Assembly (NCBI GenBank): GCA_033032175.1
Contig: CM065312.1
Coordinates: forward strand, 1,426,001-1,490,000
Length of the DNA stretch: 64,000 nucleotides
Origin: Saturnia japonica
Lineage: Eukaryota; Arthropoda; Insecta; Lepidoptera; Saturniidae
Direction of reading: 5' to 3'
Shown: positions 51,701 to 59,115 of the stretch, one piece after another
Numbering within the stretch: the stretch's first letter is position 1
How the letters are laid out: the number at the start of each line of letters is the position of its first letter
Position numbers and translations under genes: made by a program
Notes under the pieces: generated by a model
What the model was told of the DNA's origin: nothing
The model's input: the letters and a program-made list of their open reading frames with translations, nothing else
Database searches by the model: none

Positions 51701-53748
51701 AAATGGAACCACCCTTGAGGTATCCCCTATCCAACAAAAAAAGAATTATCCATATCGGTTCATAAACAAAAAAGTTCTTCTTCTTCTTTCTTCTTCCTAA
51801 CTTGGCAAGCGGTCCTCTTTAATGAAGACCATTACTGCCATTATCCAGTGAATTATAGTTTAATGTGTTATGATGATTCAGTATCCTAACAAGATGGTGG
51901 CTCCCTTGTTAGAACTTTCTAGGAAGATTTTGTGGGACCTCAGAATGAATGCTTTCAGCTTATATTTATAATACATTTAAATTAAGCACAAAAACCAATT
52001 ATATCACGCAAAACGCCACCAATATTACATAATACAGGGTCAAAAACCTAATTTAATGAATTAATAATAAAAACCACAACATGTCACTTCAAGATCCCGC
52101 CAAAAACCCCCAACAAACAAGTTATTACTGAGCATCCATAAAAAAAACATATATACAATCGAATACATAATACATAAAAAAAAAGTTAAGATAACATTAA
52201 ATTAAAGAAACAACAGACGATAAATTTAAACATAAACTCTTTGTTTTCCCTTGTTTTAAAGTATAAAGAGGTCGCAATAATACAAAACAACCTTTTTGTT
52301 CATTTCGAAGAGATAAAAAAACATTCGCAACTTCAAAAAGTTTATAACGATAAAAATGCGAATCTATATAGTTTAAAAAATGTTTGTCGAGTAAATAAAA
52401 GAATTTAACTCTTCAAATTACAGAGAATTACCTAGATTAAAGTTTCCTCGGGGAGGTTTTAGCAATGAACGCAACGTTCAAAGTTGTTCATTGTGTTTTA
52501 AACTCATTTTTAAAAGTTAAATTTACTCTTGTTCTCGCTTTTGTATCGTTAAAAAAGTTAATAAATCACGTTGGGGCGCATAAACCGATAATCGACTATT
52601 TAATGGGTTATTCAACAATTCGAAAAACCGAAAAAAAAAATTACGGACCATAAATCTTATTAAAAGATATTATAAAGTTTTTTCAATCGCTTCTCGGTCA
52701 AGGTTAAGTTACAGCAATTTACCTCCTGATGGTAACCATGGTGCAATCGAAACATCATCAGCCTGTTCAAATGTCTCTTCATGTTATGTTGAAGGACTCC
52801 ATGTTGTAGAAAGACAGTTCCATAGCTTCACAGTACGGCAAAGAAATGACGTAGAGACCTTTTTAGTTAATGCCGAGATGGAGGCTACCGTAAGCTATAT
52901 ACAACTGTGTAAGGAACCGATAGTATGCGTACCATAAAAATCAACTTTGGAATTATAACAGCCTTTCTTATTCTTTCATCTAAAAAAAATAGTAATGGCT
53001 GACCACGAAACTTTTCAGTCAAAACATAACGTTCATTGCCTTTAAGTAGCGAAATGCATTCAAAATACAAGGAAATTGATTATTACCCAGTGATGTAAAT
53101 AATATAAAATAATTGTTATTTTGGTCATCTTTAGACATATAAATGACAAATATAAACAATAGTGCTGGACTATATAAGTTTTTAATATTATTCAAGTAGT
53201 TAACGAGCTTGCAGGGTTTAATATAATACGGTCACTGTATTAACCTACAGTTATCTAAAACCACCTCAAATGAGACTGAAATCCTGAGATCTATTACTAC
53301 TTCTGAGCAGTAAGTTACAAAAAGAAATGAGTTGCTAACAAAGTCCTTCAAAATGAAAAATAATCTTTATTCAATTCAGGCTCTAAGAAAGCACTTATGA
53401 ACGTTAAAACACTACTACCGGTTCGGACAAATATTCCAGATATCGAGAAGAACCGGTAAGAAACTAGATCGGATTTATCTGTTTATTCAATTGTACGAGT
53501 GTTAATATAACGAGTACAATATTAATAATTTAGTGGATGCACAGAGAGGGAGTCACTTCCAGACATCACCATCATTCACATATTGATCTAGAATATAATA
53601 ATGTTAACCTGGTCGAATTTCGATCATTGTGTGACCGCTAGTAAACATTAAAAGCTTATTTATTTATTATTTCAGATTCCTGCTACTGTATCCTGAAGAA
53701 GAATATTCTAACTTAAACTTCAAGTTTACTGGGACTCTTACATCTTAA
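42541..53748 (+). CDS. takeout/JHBP-like secreted lipid-carrier gene, 5' incomplete
   Basis: Seven exons with GT-AG borders and mostly compatible phases: 42541-42763, 43592-43692, 44690-44716, 46886-46912, 47920(or 47927)-48058, 53380-53455, 53676-53748 (TAA), with AATAAA at 53776-53781. They give about 220 residues; family members have about 240 with the signal peptide. The N-terminal half fits the insect JHBP/takeout family: C-x6-C (FPCHTTDFIC) as in the conserved first disulfide, spacing to LGID...P, then a G...C-I-K-x-SGI stretch, the FSMTIDMPFRI strand and a G-x-L-x-x-F-S-G-N-G turn; QVKVTYPYTL resembles the strand after it. The C-terminal part is divergent from typical members. Family proteins are extracellular carriers of juvenile hormone or other small lipids; ligand unknown. 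The signal-peptide exon is missing, and a short exon may lie between exons 4 and 5. Confidence 0.6.
42764..43591 (-). repeat. intron A-B, holding the reversed family J copy
   Basis: 42960-43475 is the reverse counterpart of 39075-39590 (AACATGCTATAAAGGGCAAA, ATGAAGTAACTTTTGTTACT, CCAATATTTTTGTAGAACAT, CAGTTCGGGGACACTTCCAC, GACTGGTAGTTCCAAAGATT, TTTTCCGCTTTAGTATAC). The remainder is AT-rich intron. Confidence 0.55.
43592..43692 (+). CDS. JHBP-like exon B
   Basis: Acceptor TTTTCAG, donor GAG|GTAAGT. Completes a Ser codon across the junction and reads YSSKYKEFSMTIDMPFRIQQ, then IKNFTKNCVTPDR, leaving in phase 1. Alternating polar and hydrophobic residues (FSMTIDMPF) match a beta strand of the family's curved sheet. 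Confidence 0.7.
43693..44689. repeat. intron B-C with RTE-like tail and SINE B
   Basis: 44195-44330 has TTAAACTACCTACCTAACTG, GATTTTAATGCGGTTTTCAC and GCGACCCACCCTAGCTTCGC, ACGGGT: an RTE-like tail. 44385-44590 is SINE family B, plus orientation, with CTAGGTTCGATTCTCAGATC (B box), GTGCTATTGGGTTTTTCTAT and TTAATGGCAATAGGCTCGCC. 43870-44180 holds nothing recognised. Confidence 0.5.
44690..44716 (+). CDS. JHBP-like micro-exon C, 27 nt
   Basis: Acceptor TCGTTGCAG, donor AAAG|GTAAGA. Phase 1 to phase 1; encodes EFVGVGPHK. Called from splice sites and phase compatibility on both sides, so less certain than exons A and B. Confidence 0.5.
45077..46023 (-). mobile_element. inserted element of unknown class carrying a coding 3' fragment
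   Basis: About 947 bp that interrupts a family P repeat. It contains (plus strand) GGGGTCAACCTCGGAAAGAA, AAGGTCAAAGGTCACAAAAA, TCGGTTTTTCGCGAATATCT, TTAAATGAGATTTGCATTTA and AGTTGTAGGCTATAAAATTC, CCTACAACTTTTGT (GTTGTAGG/CCTACAAC is a hairpin). On the minus strand a Cys-motif reading frame starts right at the 46022 junction, so the coding part is 5'-truncated there. No poly-A or clear target duplication was identified; class unknown. Confidence 0.45.
45780..46022 (-). pseudogene. C-terminal fragment: Cys-rich motif plus acidic tail
   Basis: From the junction at 46022 the minus-strand frame stays open for 80 codons to TAG (45782-45780). It begins GSRCGCRKSGLQCSLACG, continues QCNGQACLNASLYPSNP, then an acidic region (DEENTYDPDILEGLEM, TDNEDDDNESN) and ends RQEEEDDEEEEDN. 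The pattern C-G-C-R-K-x-G-L-x-C-S-x2-C-x2-C-x-G-x2-C-x-N resembles the C-terminal Cys cluster of uncharacterised, transposon-associated proteins of arthropods and cnidarians that I recall only loosely. It is probably a metal-binding knuckle. The N-terminal bulk is missing. Plus-strand frames across it are shadows. Confidence 0.5.
46345..46645 (-). repeat. tRNA-derived SINE, family A, best full copy
   Basis: Plus strand: CCAGGATGGTAGCACGCTTA, GGGAACACACCTATTGGTGT, GCCAGGCGGGCATTAGAAAA, AGCCCTACCACCTTGCTATG, GTTTTCCTTCACAGAGCGCT. On the minus strand the head has A box TGGCTCAGTTGG and B box AGTTCGAATCC about 35 bp apart (46560-46640), identifying a tRNA-derived SINE. Lies in the C-D intron of the JHBP-like gene. 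Confidence 0.7.
46886..46912 (+). CDS. JHBP-like micro-exon D, 27 nt
   Basis: Acceptor TATTTTCAG, donor ACG|GTAAGT. Phase 1 to phase 1; encodes GELKRFSGN followed by G across the junction. G-x-L-x-x-F-x-G-N-G fits the conserved Gly-rich turn of JHBP/takeout proteins (usually G-x-x-L-x-x-P-I-x-G-x-G). Same length and phase as exon C. Confidence 0.55.
46913..47919. repeat. intron D-E, filled with LINE-end repeats
   Basis: 46990-47230: family E, orientation a. 47290-47420: family E, orientation b, so the two face each other. 47510-47720: another LINE tail (AACCCCCGGCTTAAAAAGAG, GGGTGT, CCAAACGGCTGAACTGATTT, TGATC). A plus-strand frame at 47255-47506 is a passage through these repeats. A short missing JHBP-like exon could lie here, but none was found. 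Confidence 0.5.
47920..48058 (+). CDS. JHBP-like exon E
   Basis: The frame LQVKVTYPYTLRRIKNDTYL, SLEDENLDMIIDIPDLSHF and NKESRLE ends in phase 1 at GAAG|GTAAAT. From exon D (phase 1), the TTGCAG acceptor at 47919 would shift into a frame stopping after 16 codons, whereas an AG seven bases further (47926) keeps phase. Either the distal site is used or a short exon changing phase is missing between D and E. LQVKVTY looks native, favouring a missing exon. Confidence 0.6.
48140..48430 (-). repeat. tRNA-derived SINE, family A
   Basis: TTGGCATTTGATCACAATTT, GAGTGACGATTTGGCCCAAG, TAATGCCCTACCACCATACT, CACCATGTTTTCCTTCACCA, TTGCAGAAATTCGAACTCAC. The B-box core (TTCGAAT on the minus strand) is present; the A box is eroded. 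Confidence 0.6.
49280..49475 (-). repeat. jockey-like LINE C-terminal/3' fragment
   Basis: GCACTATGCCTGATGGTAAA, CGGCGACTACCGAGAGATCG, GGCCGCTGTCATGCCAGCCT, GCAAGCTGC match, in the same order, the 11090 and 58735 fragments (CCTGAT, GACAACCACC, CAGTCGCCGCTGTCATG, CCTGCATAA). The homopolymer-rich block just left (49245-49278) may be its tail. Confidence 0.45.
50130..50300 (+). repeat. LINE 3' tail fragment
   Basis: GCGCAGGTGGTGCTTCTGGT, GTTGCAAGCGTCCATGGGCT, TTAGGCGGGCCGTATGTTTA. Same tail family as 30860-30955. Confidence 0.45.
50655..50945 (-). repeat. dispersed repeat, family I copy 3
   Basis: CTAGCGATCGCCCTAAGC, CACTTTTTGATCATAGATTA, AATGGCACTGGTCGTGTTAG, CTGCACTCCTTCTCCGTATA, CAGTCTTCCGCGCACGTAAT, GCTTCACGTATTAATATATA. 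Confidence 0.55.
51150..51335 (+). repeat. tRNA-derived SINE, family B
   Basis: CCTAAGTTCGATTCCCAGGT (B box), CGAGCAAAGTGTTATTATGT, GAAATGCTCAGTAGTAGCTC, GGCTCGCCCCTATTACATGG, ACCTATTCGGCGAACTGTGG. The head with the A box is missing. The plus-strand frame through it is not a gene. Confidence 0.6.
51620..52110. repeat. family E followed by reversed family L
   Basis: 51620-51780 is family E orientation a (TTTTGAGGAGTTCTCTGCCG, TATCTTCGAAGTCCAAGGTC, GGTATCCCCTATCCAAC). 51780-52110 is family L reversed (CTTCCTAACTTGGCAAGCGG, TCCTCTTTAATGAAGACCAT, AGATGGTGGCTCCCTTGTTA, CACGCAAAACGCCACCAATA, AAGATCCCGCCAAAAACC), the inverse of 21700-22045. Confidence 0.55.
52725..52905 (-). repeat. jockey-like LINE C-terminal/3' fragment
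   Basis: CCTCCTGATGGTAACCATGG, AGCCTGTTCAAATGTCTCTT, ATGTTATGTTGAAGGACTCC, TCCATAGCTTCACAGTACGG, GAGACCTTTTTAGTTAATGC, CGAGATGGAGGCTACC. Same order as 58735-59115 in a weaker form. Confidence 0.45.
53380..53455 (+). CDS. JHBP-like exon F
   Basis: Acceptor CAATTCAG, donor CCG|GTAAGA; phase 1 to phase 2. Encodes SKKALMNVKTLLPVRTNIPD and IEKN. A 5.3-kb intron rich in repeats separates it from exon E; phases match exactly. Confidence 0.6.
53533..53650. repeat. short dispersed repeat piece in intron F-G
   Basis: GTGGATGCACAGAGAGGGAG, TCACTTCC, ACATCACCATCA resembles the block at 2627-2690; it is followed by GGTCGAATTTCGATCATTGT, the end phrase of family I. Confidence 0.4.
53676..53748 (+). CDS. 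JHBP-like terminal exon G
   Basis: Acceptor TTATTTCAG; completes an Arg codon and reads FLLLYPEEEYSNLNFKFTG, TLTS, then TAA at 53746-53748. AATAAA at 53776-53781 and a T-rich stretch follow, a plausible cleavage site region. Confidence 0.6.
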
Positions 53749-53929
53749 ATATGTATATCATTCTGTAATTGTAAAAATAAAACTTAGTATAAATTATAAA
53801 AATCAATTTTAATCATTTGTGTTTTTGTAAAAAAATTATGGGCGCGATGAGACTGAAATACAATTTGGAATTTACGTTATTTAACCAAACATTTCTGATG
53901 CAAAAAGAACGGAAAATAGACACTTAGCT

Positions 53930-53959
53930 AGAGAGAGAGAGTGAGAGAGAAAGAAAGAA
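53930..53959. repeat. (GA)n / (GAAA)n microsatellite
   Basis: GAGAGAGAGAGTGAGAGAGA followed by AAGAAAGAA. It immediately precedes the jockey-like fragment. Confidence 0.6.
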
Positions 53960-53984
53960 CTGTCCTATAAACCAAGATAGATAG

Positions 53985-54655
53985 GTTGATATACGTACGT
54001 ATACGCAGAATACATCCTCGATGCTCTGGACAAGTTGTAGAGACGGGCTGTTCGCATTGTTAATGATGCAGACGTAACTAAATAATCGAGCCACTTCAGC
54101 TGCGCAGGAATATCACCTCGCTGAGCGTTTTCTACCGTCTGTACCATGGTGAGTGTTCTAAAGAGCTGCTCAATCTACATTATACCATTTATAAATTTTA
54201 CTTTACAAATTTGGGTTAAGTTATTATTGTTGTACAAAATTTTACTTTATTTAAATTTATATTTGACATTATTGTATTATTGGAATTATTGTAAGAATTT
54301 TGTAACTAGTTATAAGAAATTATTTATAGCACCATCGTTCTCTGATTTGTGTTACAGGCTTTTAGGGGGGTGGGGGTTTATTACCCCACCAATAAACAAA
54401 TAAAAAAAAAAATCTAATACCCGCCTCTCCTTTCCATAACAGAACCACGCGCGGTGGCCTCTGGAGTCATAGTTTTACGGTAACCTCCAGCAGCACGAAC
54501 TAAAAAGTTCTTTATGACTTATATTTGTCGTACTGTGAAACTATGAAAACTTCTCCCTGCCAATGAATAAATTTAGATTTCTCGGTGGTCGCCATTGTGT
54601 TTGGATTGTACTGTGCTCGCCTTCAGGGGCAGTAACGTCAATGTGCCGAGCTATT
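53985..54655 (+). pseudogene. jockey-like LINE C-terminal fragment, split by a poly-A insertion
   Basis: Left part (to 54173): LDALDKL, stop, RRAVRIVNDADVT, then SPR-stop-AFSTVCTMVSVLKS, matching the 'L-D-x-L-Q-R-R-A-x-R-I-V ... L-x-R-x-x-F-Y-R-x-x-x-G-x-C-S-x-E-L' region before the C-terminus of jockey-type ORF2. Right part (from about 54412): CTCCTTTCCATAACAG, GTCATAGTTTTACGGTAACC, AAAGTTCTTTATGACTTATA, CGTACTGTGAAACTATGAAA, GGTGGTCGCCATTGTGTTTG, GATTGTACTGTGC. The right part is the complement of the 58735-59115 fragment. Several stops are present, so it is long dead. Confidence 0.55.
54174..54411 (+). mobile_element. poly-A retroelement 3' end inserted in the jockey-like fragment
   Basis: About 238 bp with no match in the intact jockey-like copy at 58735 (where GCTGTTAATCTAATTCCC is continuous). 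It ends GGGGGGTGGGGGTTTATTAC, CCCACCAATAAACAAATAAA and A11, and AATCTA occurs at both borders (CTCAATCTAC / AAAATCTAATA), a likely target-site duplication. A 5'-truncated LINE or SINE is the simplest reading. The 85-codon frame through it is chance. Confidence 0.5.
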
Positions 54656-55437
54656 ATATATTTAGTGTATATATAGTGGTAGTGTTTTGACATTCATAAG
54701 TGTCTTCTTAGGGCCTATATATAAAAAAAATATATTTTGATTTTGATTTTTTTAAATCAGACACAGAACTAATAACCTTGTTCATCATACAAAGTACATC
54801 TACTACCATTGTGCCAAGAAATATACATACCTTTCTAGAATGCAAAGAAATGCAAACAAAACGTCAATCATGGGTAAACTCATACAAATAGGCTATTACA
54901 GAAAACAAAAATTTAATTCCTGGATAAAGTCCTTGAGACCAATGATTTATGGCATAACGTTGAAACATGGGGTTGGATGAAAAATAGACGGAGATTTATA
55001 TACGATATCACACCTGAGTTATTGTGTTGAATGCTCAACGGGATTAACTAATTTTACTAACCAAATATATACGAAAAAGAATGTAAAATGTTACTGCTAA
55101 GGATGAAATATGCAATGACATTGCTTATTAATGTTTCTCATATTACATTGTAATTTTATGAACAGCAATTGTCCCATTAAAGTTTGGACACCACACCTAA
55201 CAGAAGTAATTGCGATTTAGTACAAAATGGCCCCTTCTATTCAGAAGGTGTTGGTGATTAAGATTCAGACTAGTCTTATTGAAAGGGATACTTTGACGGC
55301 AACGAAACTACGGTGGTAGGTTGTAGGGTATTTTAAGGTTTCCCTAGTTAGCTACCACGCTCGAGTTCTAAGTACATCACTATGTACCTACACATGTGTC
55401 CTGGCAGTTTCACTTCAAATGCAGTTCTTTAAAAATA
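54656..55437. other. gene-free sequence, possible LINE debris
   Basis: 54790-54960 contains ACCTTTCTAGAATGCAAAGA and GTCAATCATGGGTAAACTC; on the plus strand T-F-L-E-C-K-E-M-Q-T-K-R-Q is reminiscent of the His/Cys tail region of non-LTR ORF2 proteins, but it is riddled with stops. Nothing else. Confidence 0.25.
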
Positions 55438-55659
55438 AAAACTGATTGAGTGGTTTTATGAAACCATGGTAAAAGTGAAACTTTTTTTCACATTATAGAC
55501 ATTTAACTAAAAATTCACAAATGAGTAATAGTCTATACACTACATGGTCACTTGCTGCGAACTATAGGCGCCGCCATACCTACTCCGCGGCCGACCGTCA
55601 CGCGACATGCAACACACAGACCAAAAATTTTGAGACGATCTAATAAAAGGTTTCACTTT
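55438..55659 (-). repeat. MITE-like repeat, copy 2 (inverse of 18.1 kb)
   Basis: Hairpin GTGGTTT / AAACCAT (55450-55467, loop TATG), then core bounded by AAAGTGAAAC (55472-55481) and GTTTCACTTT (55650-55659). Interior CTGCGAACTATAGGCGCCGC, ACTCCGCGGCCGACCGTCAC, GCGACATGCAACACACAGAC is the reverse complement of copy 1 at about 90 percent by eye. The plus-strand frame through it is not a gene. Confidence 0.55.
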
Positions 55660-56680
55660 AAAAGTTACAAAAAACATAAACATTTTGTGATTAGTGTAAT
55701 CCACCATAGTTTTTCGATTATGTTATACTTTATTTCAATAACACATAATATAACGAAGTCATTAATATCAATAATCTTGTATTAAAATATATATAAATTA
55801 ACTCCTCTTCAACTTTTTAATAACAAAAATTACACTTAATTTCCTTAAAAGTTTATACAGAAGCTCGGCAAATTAATTCGTTAAGTCTTTAATCCGCTCC
55901 TCCAAATTATAATAAACTTATGAAAGATAAATGATGATAGCTTACTTGTAGAAAACTTGGGATAATATTGAGCGATGTGGGTTGGATTCTCCTACGATGA
56001 ACATGAGCTTTAAGGTGAGCATCATGTTGAAATCATAACATTATGGCAGTTTGTAATACTCGCCTAGCAAGCTATGTTTCTCAGGTTGAAACTTGTACTC
56101 AAGCACCTATCACTGTATTCAGCTGCACTTGAGACACATTCCCTTTACTAAACTACCAGTAACCATCTTCACGTCTACTTACCACAAGTTGAGAATGTAG
56201 TCAAACTTTTAATATATAAGACAAGAAAACTATTACGTTGCTGAAAATGATAAACAGTTTGTAATGGTGATAACTCTCCGGTATGACTGGCTGTGAATTC
56301 AAAGAAATCCTCGATCAACGCCAGAGCACTACTACTAAAAATCAATCTAAAGTAGCAGTATCATCGGAGATCAGTCTCTGATAGGATCATATTATGAGTT
56401 ATAATGTCTTGTGCCAATACGCGATGCTTATAGATAAGGAATCAGCAATATAACCAGTGCTTCGGTATGGAAGAAAAGGACTCAAGAACTTTAACAATCC
56501 ACCTTTGAACAGATTCTATTATGTAAATTATTACGAGCAGTAAAAAAGGCTAGAACTCCTACCCGTTGAAGTGAGAACAAAGCATCATCACTATGCCCAG
56601 GTATATTATTTCGATCTGTTAAAAAAATCTAGAATCAACTTTAAAACATACCCGGATATAACCCCGCCCCTATACATATA
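55660..56680. other. gene-free AT-rich sequence
   Basis: 56040-56130 (TTTGTAATACTCGCCTAGCA, AGCTATGTTTCTCAGGTTGA) echoes 6178-6240 (TTTGTAATGCCCGCTTCGTT, AGCTACCAACCTCAGTTGAA), a short dispersed repeat. No gene supported. Confidence 0.3.
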
Positions 56681-57087
56681 CAGTGTAAACTCTTTATAAC
56701 GAAACTCAAGGGACTGAGCATTTTTTGTCGTTATAGAGAGTTATCGTTATATGGAGTGCACAAAAAAAAAATTAACAAGAATTTTTAATATGTATGTCTT
56801 AGATAATAAATGCTTATAAATTATTGTTTACACATATAGTCTGATAACTTTGTCTGACGTTTTTTGCTATGCCAGTACTTGTTTTGTATTATTTTATGTA
56901 TTCTATTCATATCTAGATATGTGGTGGAATCGTCTTCCTACACATTTCTTTGTAATAGAGAATGGCGTATCGCTATAAAGAGTGTTTCAATATGTGGGGT
57001 TTAACGCCAACCAACCAAGTTGGGCTCACTTCAACGTTATAGGGAGTTTATCGTTATAAAGGATTACGTTATAAAGAGCTTACACTG
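56681..57087. mobile_element. pogo/Tc1-type MITE, 407 bp
   Basis: Left end CAGTGTAAACTCTTTATAAC, right end (opposite strand) CAGTGTAAGCTCTTTATAAC. TA flanks both sides (56679-56680, 57088-57089), the Tc1/mariner superfamily duplication. Subterminal repeats of CGTTATA/TATAACG (GTCGTTATAGAGAGTTATCG; ACGTTATAGGGAGTTTATCG) match pogo-like elements. No transposase frame: non-autonomous. Confidence 0.8.
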
Positions 57088-58734
57088 TATTTATTTCTGG
57101 GCATTGCACGCATATATTTTCTAACGATTCATGGATTGCTTAGTGGCGCGTCACTCGCTTTGTTGTTCGTCTAGATTTTAGAAGGTTCCACTACTATTTC
57201 ATAACATATAACCCAAAAACATTCGAAATTCAACGAGTAGCTATAGGTTGAATAGTAAACGATACAAACAAGCGATAGAAAAAATGTAAAGATAATAATT
57301 ATGCCTATGATAACTGCGAATATGCAATATTATGTACTGGCAATGAACGAGAATCTTGTGTAAGTAATATTTAACAATAATTTCAACCCCGATTGCCTTT
57401 TTTCCGGTTCAAGCCTTAATGATAATACTAATAACTAATAAAAAATATCACTTTACATTTAATATCTTATCTTTGTTTTAACCTAACGAGTCAAATGTTA
57501 GCCGCAACAGGTCTAAAACCATCTCTCGCAAGTCACCCGGAAAGTTCCGGGGATTTCTTTAATGCTCCATTTCTGAGAAAAATGGTCTTGGGTTGTTTTT
57601 TACTGACATGATTATTTTGGCGCCTTCTTTATCTAGTTGTTAGGGTTATTGCTAGATATGTAATGTTAGTGATTATAATTTTAGATTTGTGATGTCTTTT
57701 TATTACTTATTTTATGTGCTAATAAACATCATACATAACTAAATCAATATAGATCATTTACATAATTTATACTCCAATCCTAAATAATTATGTATCCTAC
57801 AATATAAAGATAAAATAGAAATACCCAAAATTCCAACTTAACACGATAAGTCAAACAGGAAACTGGCTCGAGGAGACTACAAAAAACTGGATTGTGAATC
57901 GTGAAAGAACTATGTAATTGCCTAGAACTTTTGAACACCAGTTAGCGTGCCCTTAGTGACCAGTTGAGTACTAAAAATGGCCTACCACAATACACCTCGA
58001 TATCTTCTCTTATCGAAATCTGAGGATAATTAGGATTAGAAAGTTTGTCCTACAATGCAGTATCGGAGAACTTTACAGAGGATTAATAATCATCACGTTT
58101 AAGGATTCAATATGATTGCGGAAAAGGAAGCAAATTAATTATATAAGCTTCAAAACTTATATGGCAATCGCATCTGAATAAAATTGAGACTTTGCACTAA
58201 ACGATAAAATTGTATACTCAAGTCTAAAATCGACCTCTGCTATGACCTCGCAAAAGGTCCCGGAGACTATTTTATTGTTCACTTGCCAATGAAATATTTG
58301 GTTCTAAACTTTTCATGGACATTTATATTTACGACTTCTTAAAACATTTTAAGGCCCGCTCCGATCTCGAATATTATTTTTGGGTTGTTTCAATGAATTT
58401 TATGTGATGAGTTGGTTTATTGTGTAGTTACGATGAGAGCGAAATATTTTTTGATTGGTAAAATTCATGAATTAACAAATGATGTCTTTTATTTGATGCT
58501 ATTTTGAAAATATAGAAAGTAATATCAATATAACATCTTTGTGAAAAGTATATGGTATTTCCTGTGTCAGAAACGGATTTGTTATTGTTGTTTGTATTGT
58601 ATTATTATTATTTTTTATAGTATTCAGTGTATTTATTTCTATCAATGACAATTTAATATCATGTTAATATGATACACGAAAATTTTCTCTATCGACTTTT
58701 CTGCTCCTTTTATTACATTTTTTTTCTTTTATAA
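57088..58734. other. gene-free sequence
   Basis: Two diverged stretches resemble each other: 57510-57600 (GGTCTAAAACCATCTCTCGC, CCGGAAAGTTCCGGGGATTT, TTGGGTTGTTTT) and 58225-58390 (AAGTCTAAAATCGACCTCTG, AAAAGGTCCCGGAGACTATT, TTGGGTTGTTTCA). No gene supported. Confidence 0.3.
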
Positions 58735-59115
58735 TGGCTCGGCACATTGACGGTAATGCCCCTGATGATAAGCACAGCACAATCCAAACACAACGACAAC
58801 CACCTACAGATCTAAATCCAACGGCAGTCGCCGCTGTCATGCTGGCCTGCATAATTATCTCTTCACGTTACGCTTAAAGGACCCGATGTCGTAAGAAGGA
58901 GGGAACACACTGGACGGGAAAAGGTTCCACAGCTTCACGGTATGACAAATATAAGTCATAGAGAACTTTTTAGTTCGTACCGAGATGAAGGTTACCGGAA
59001 AACTGTGACTCCGAAGCCCAGTGCGTGTATTTCTGTTGTGGAAAAGAGAGGAGGGAATTAGATTAACAGCTCTTCAGAACACGCACCATGATAAAGACGA
59101 TAGAACACGCTCAGC
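58735..59115 (-). pseudogene. jockey-like LINE ORF2 C-terminal fragment, longest copy
   Basis: Minus strand: near 59100 SPR-stop-ACSIVFIMVRVLKSC, then YTHWASESQFSGN-like, then YREAVEPFPVQCVPSF, and MQASMTAATAVGF. Plus-strand landmarks CCCCTGATGATAAGCACAGC, CGTTACGCTTAAAGGACCCG, GGTTCCACAGCTTCACGGTA, GAACTTTTTAGTTCGTACCG, GAGATGAAGGTTACCGGAAA. These correspond to the T-V-K-L-W-N-x-L-P ... S-F-K-R-N-V end of the ORF plus the short 3' UTR. Frameshifts and stops throughout. Confidence 0.5.

Larger units (their letters stand above)
48059..53379. other. 5.3-kb intron E-F of the JHBP-like gene
   Basis: Contains, left to right: SINE A (48140-48430), unremarkable DNA including a minus-strand frame at 48670-48864 without recognised features, a jockey-like fragment (49280-49470), a (TG)n run (49561-49577), a LINE tail (50130-50300), family I (50655-50945), SINE B (51150-51330), family E (51620-51780), family L (51775-52110), AT-rich DNA, and a jockey-like fragment (52725-52900). 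No additional convincing exon was seen. Confidence 0.5.

Noticed and set aside
52465..52653. ORF MNATFKVVHCVLNSFLK…
   Set aside because: No family match; AT-rich composition and poly-A run inside; no splice sites.
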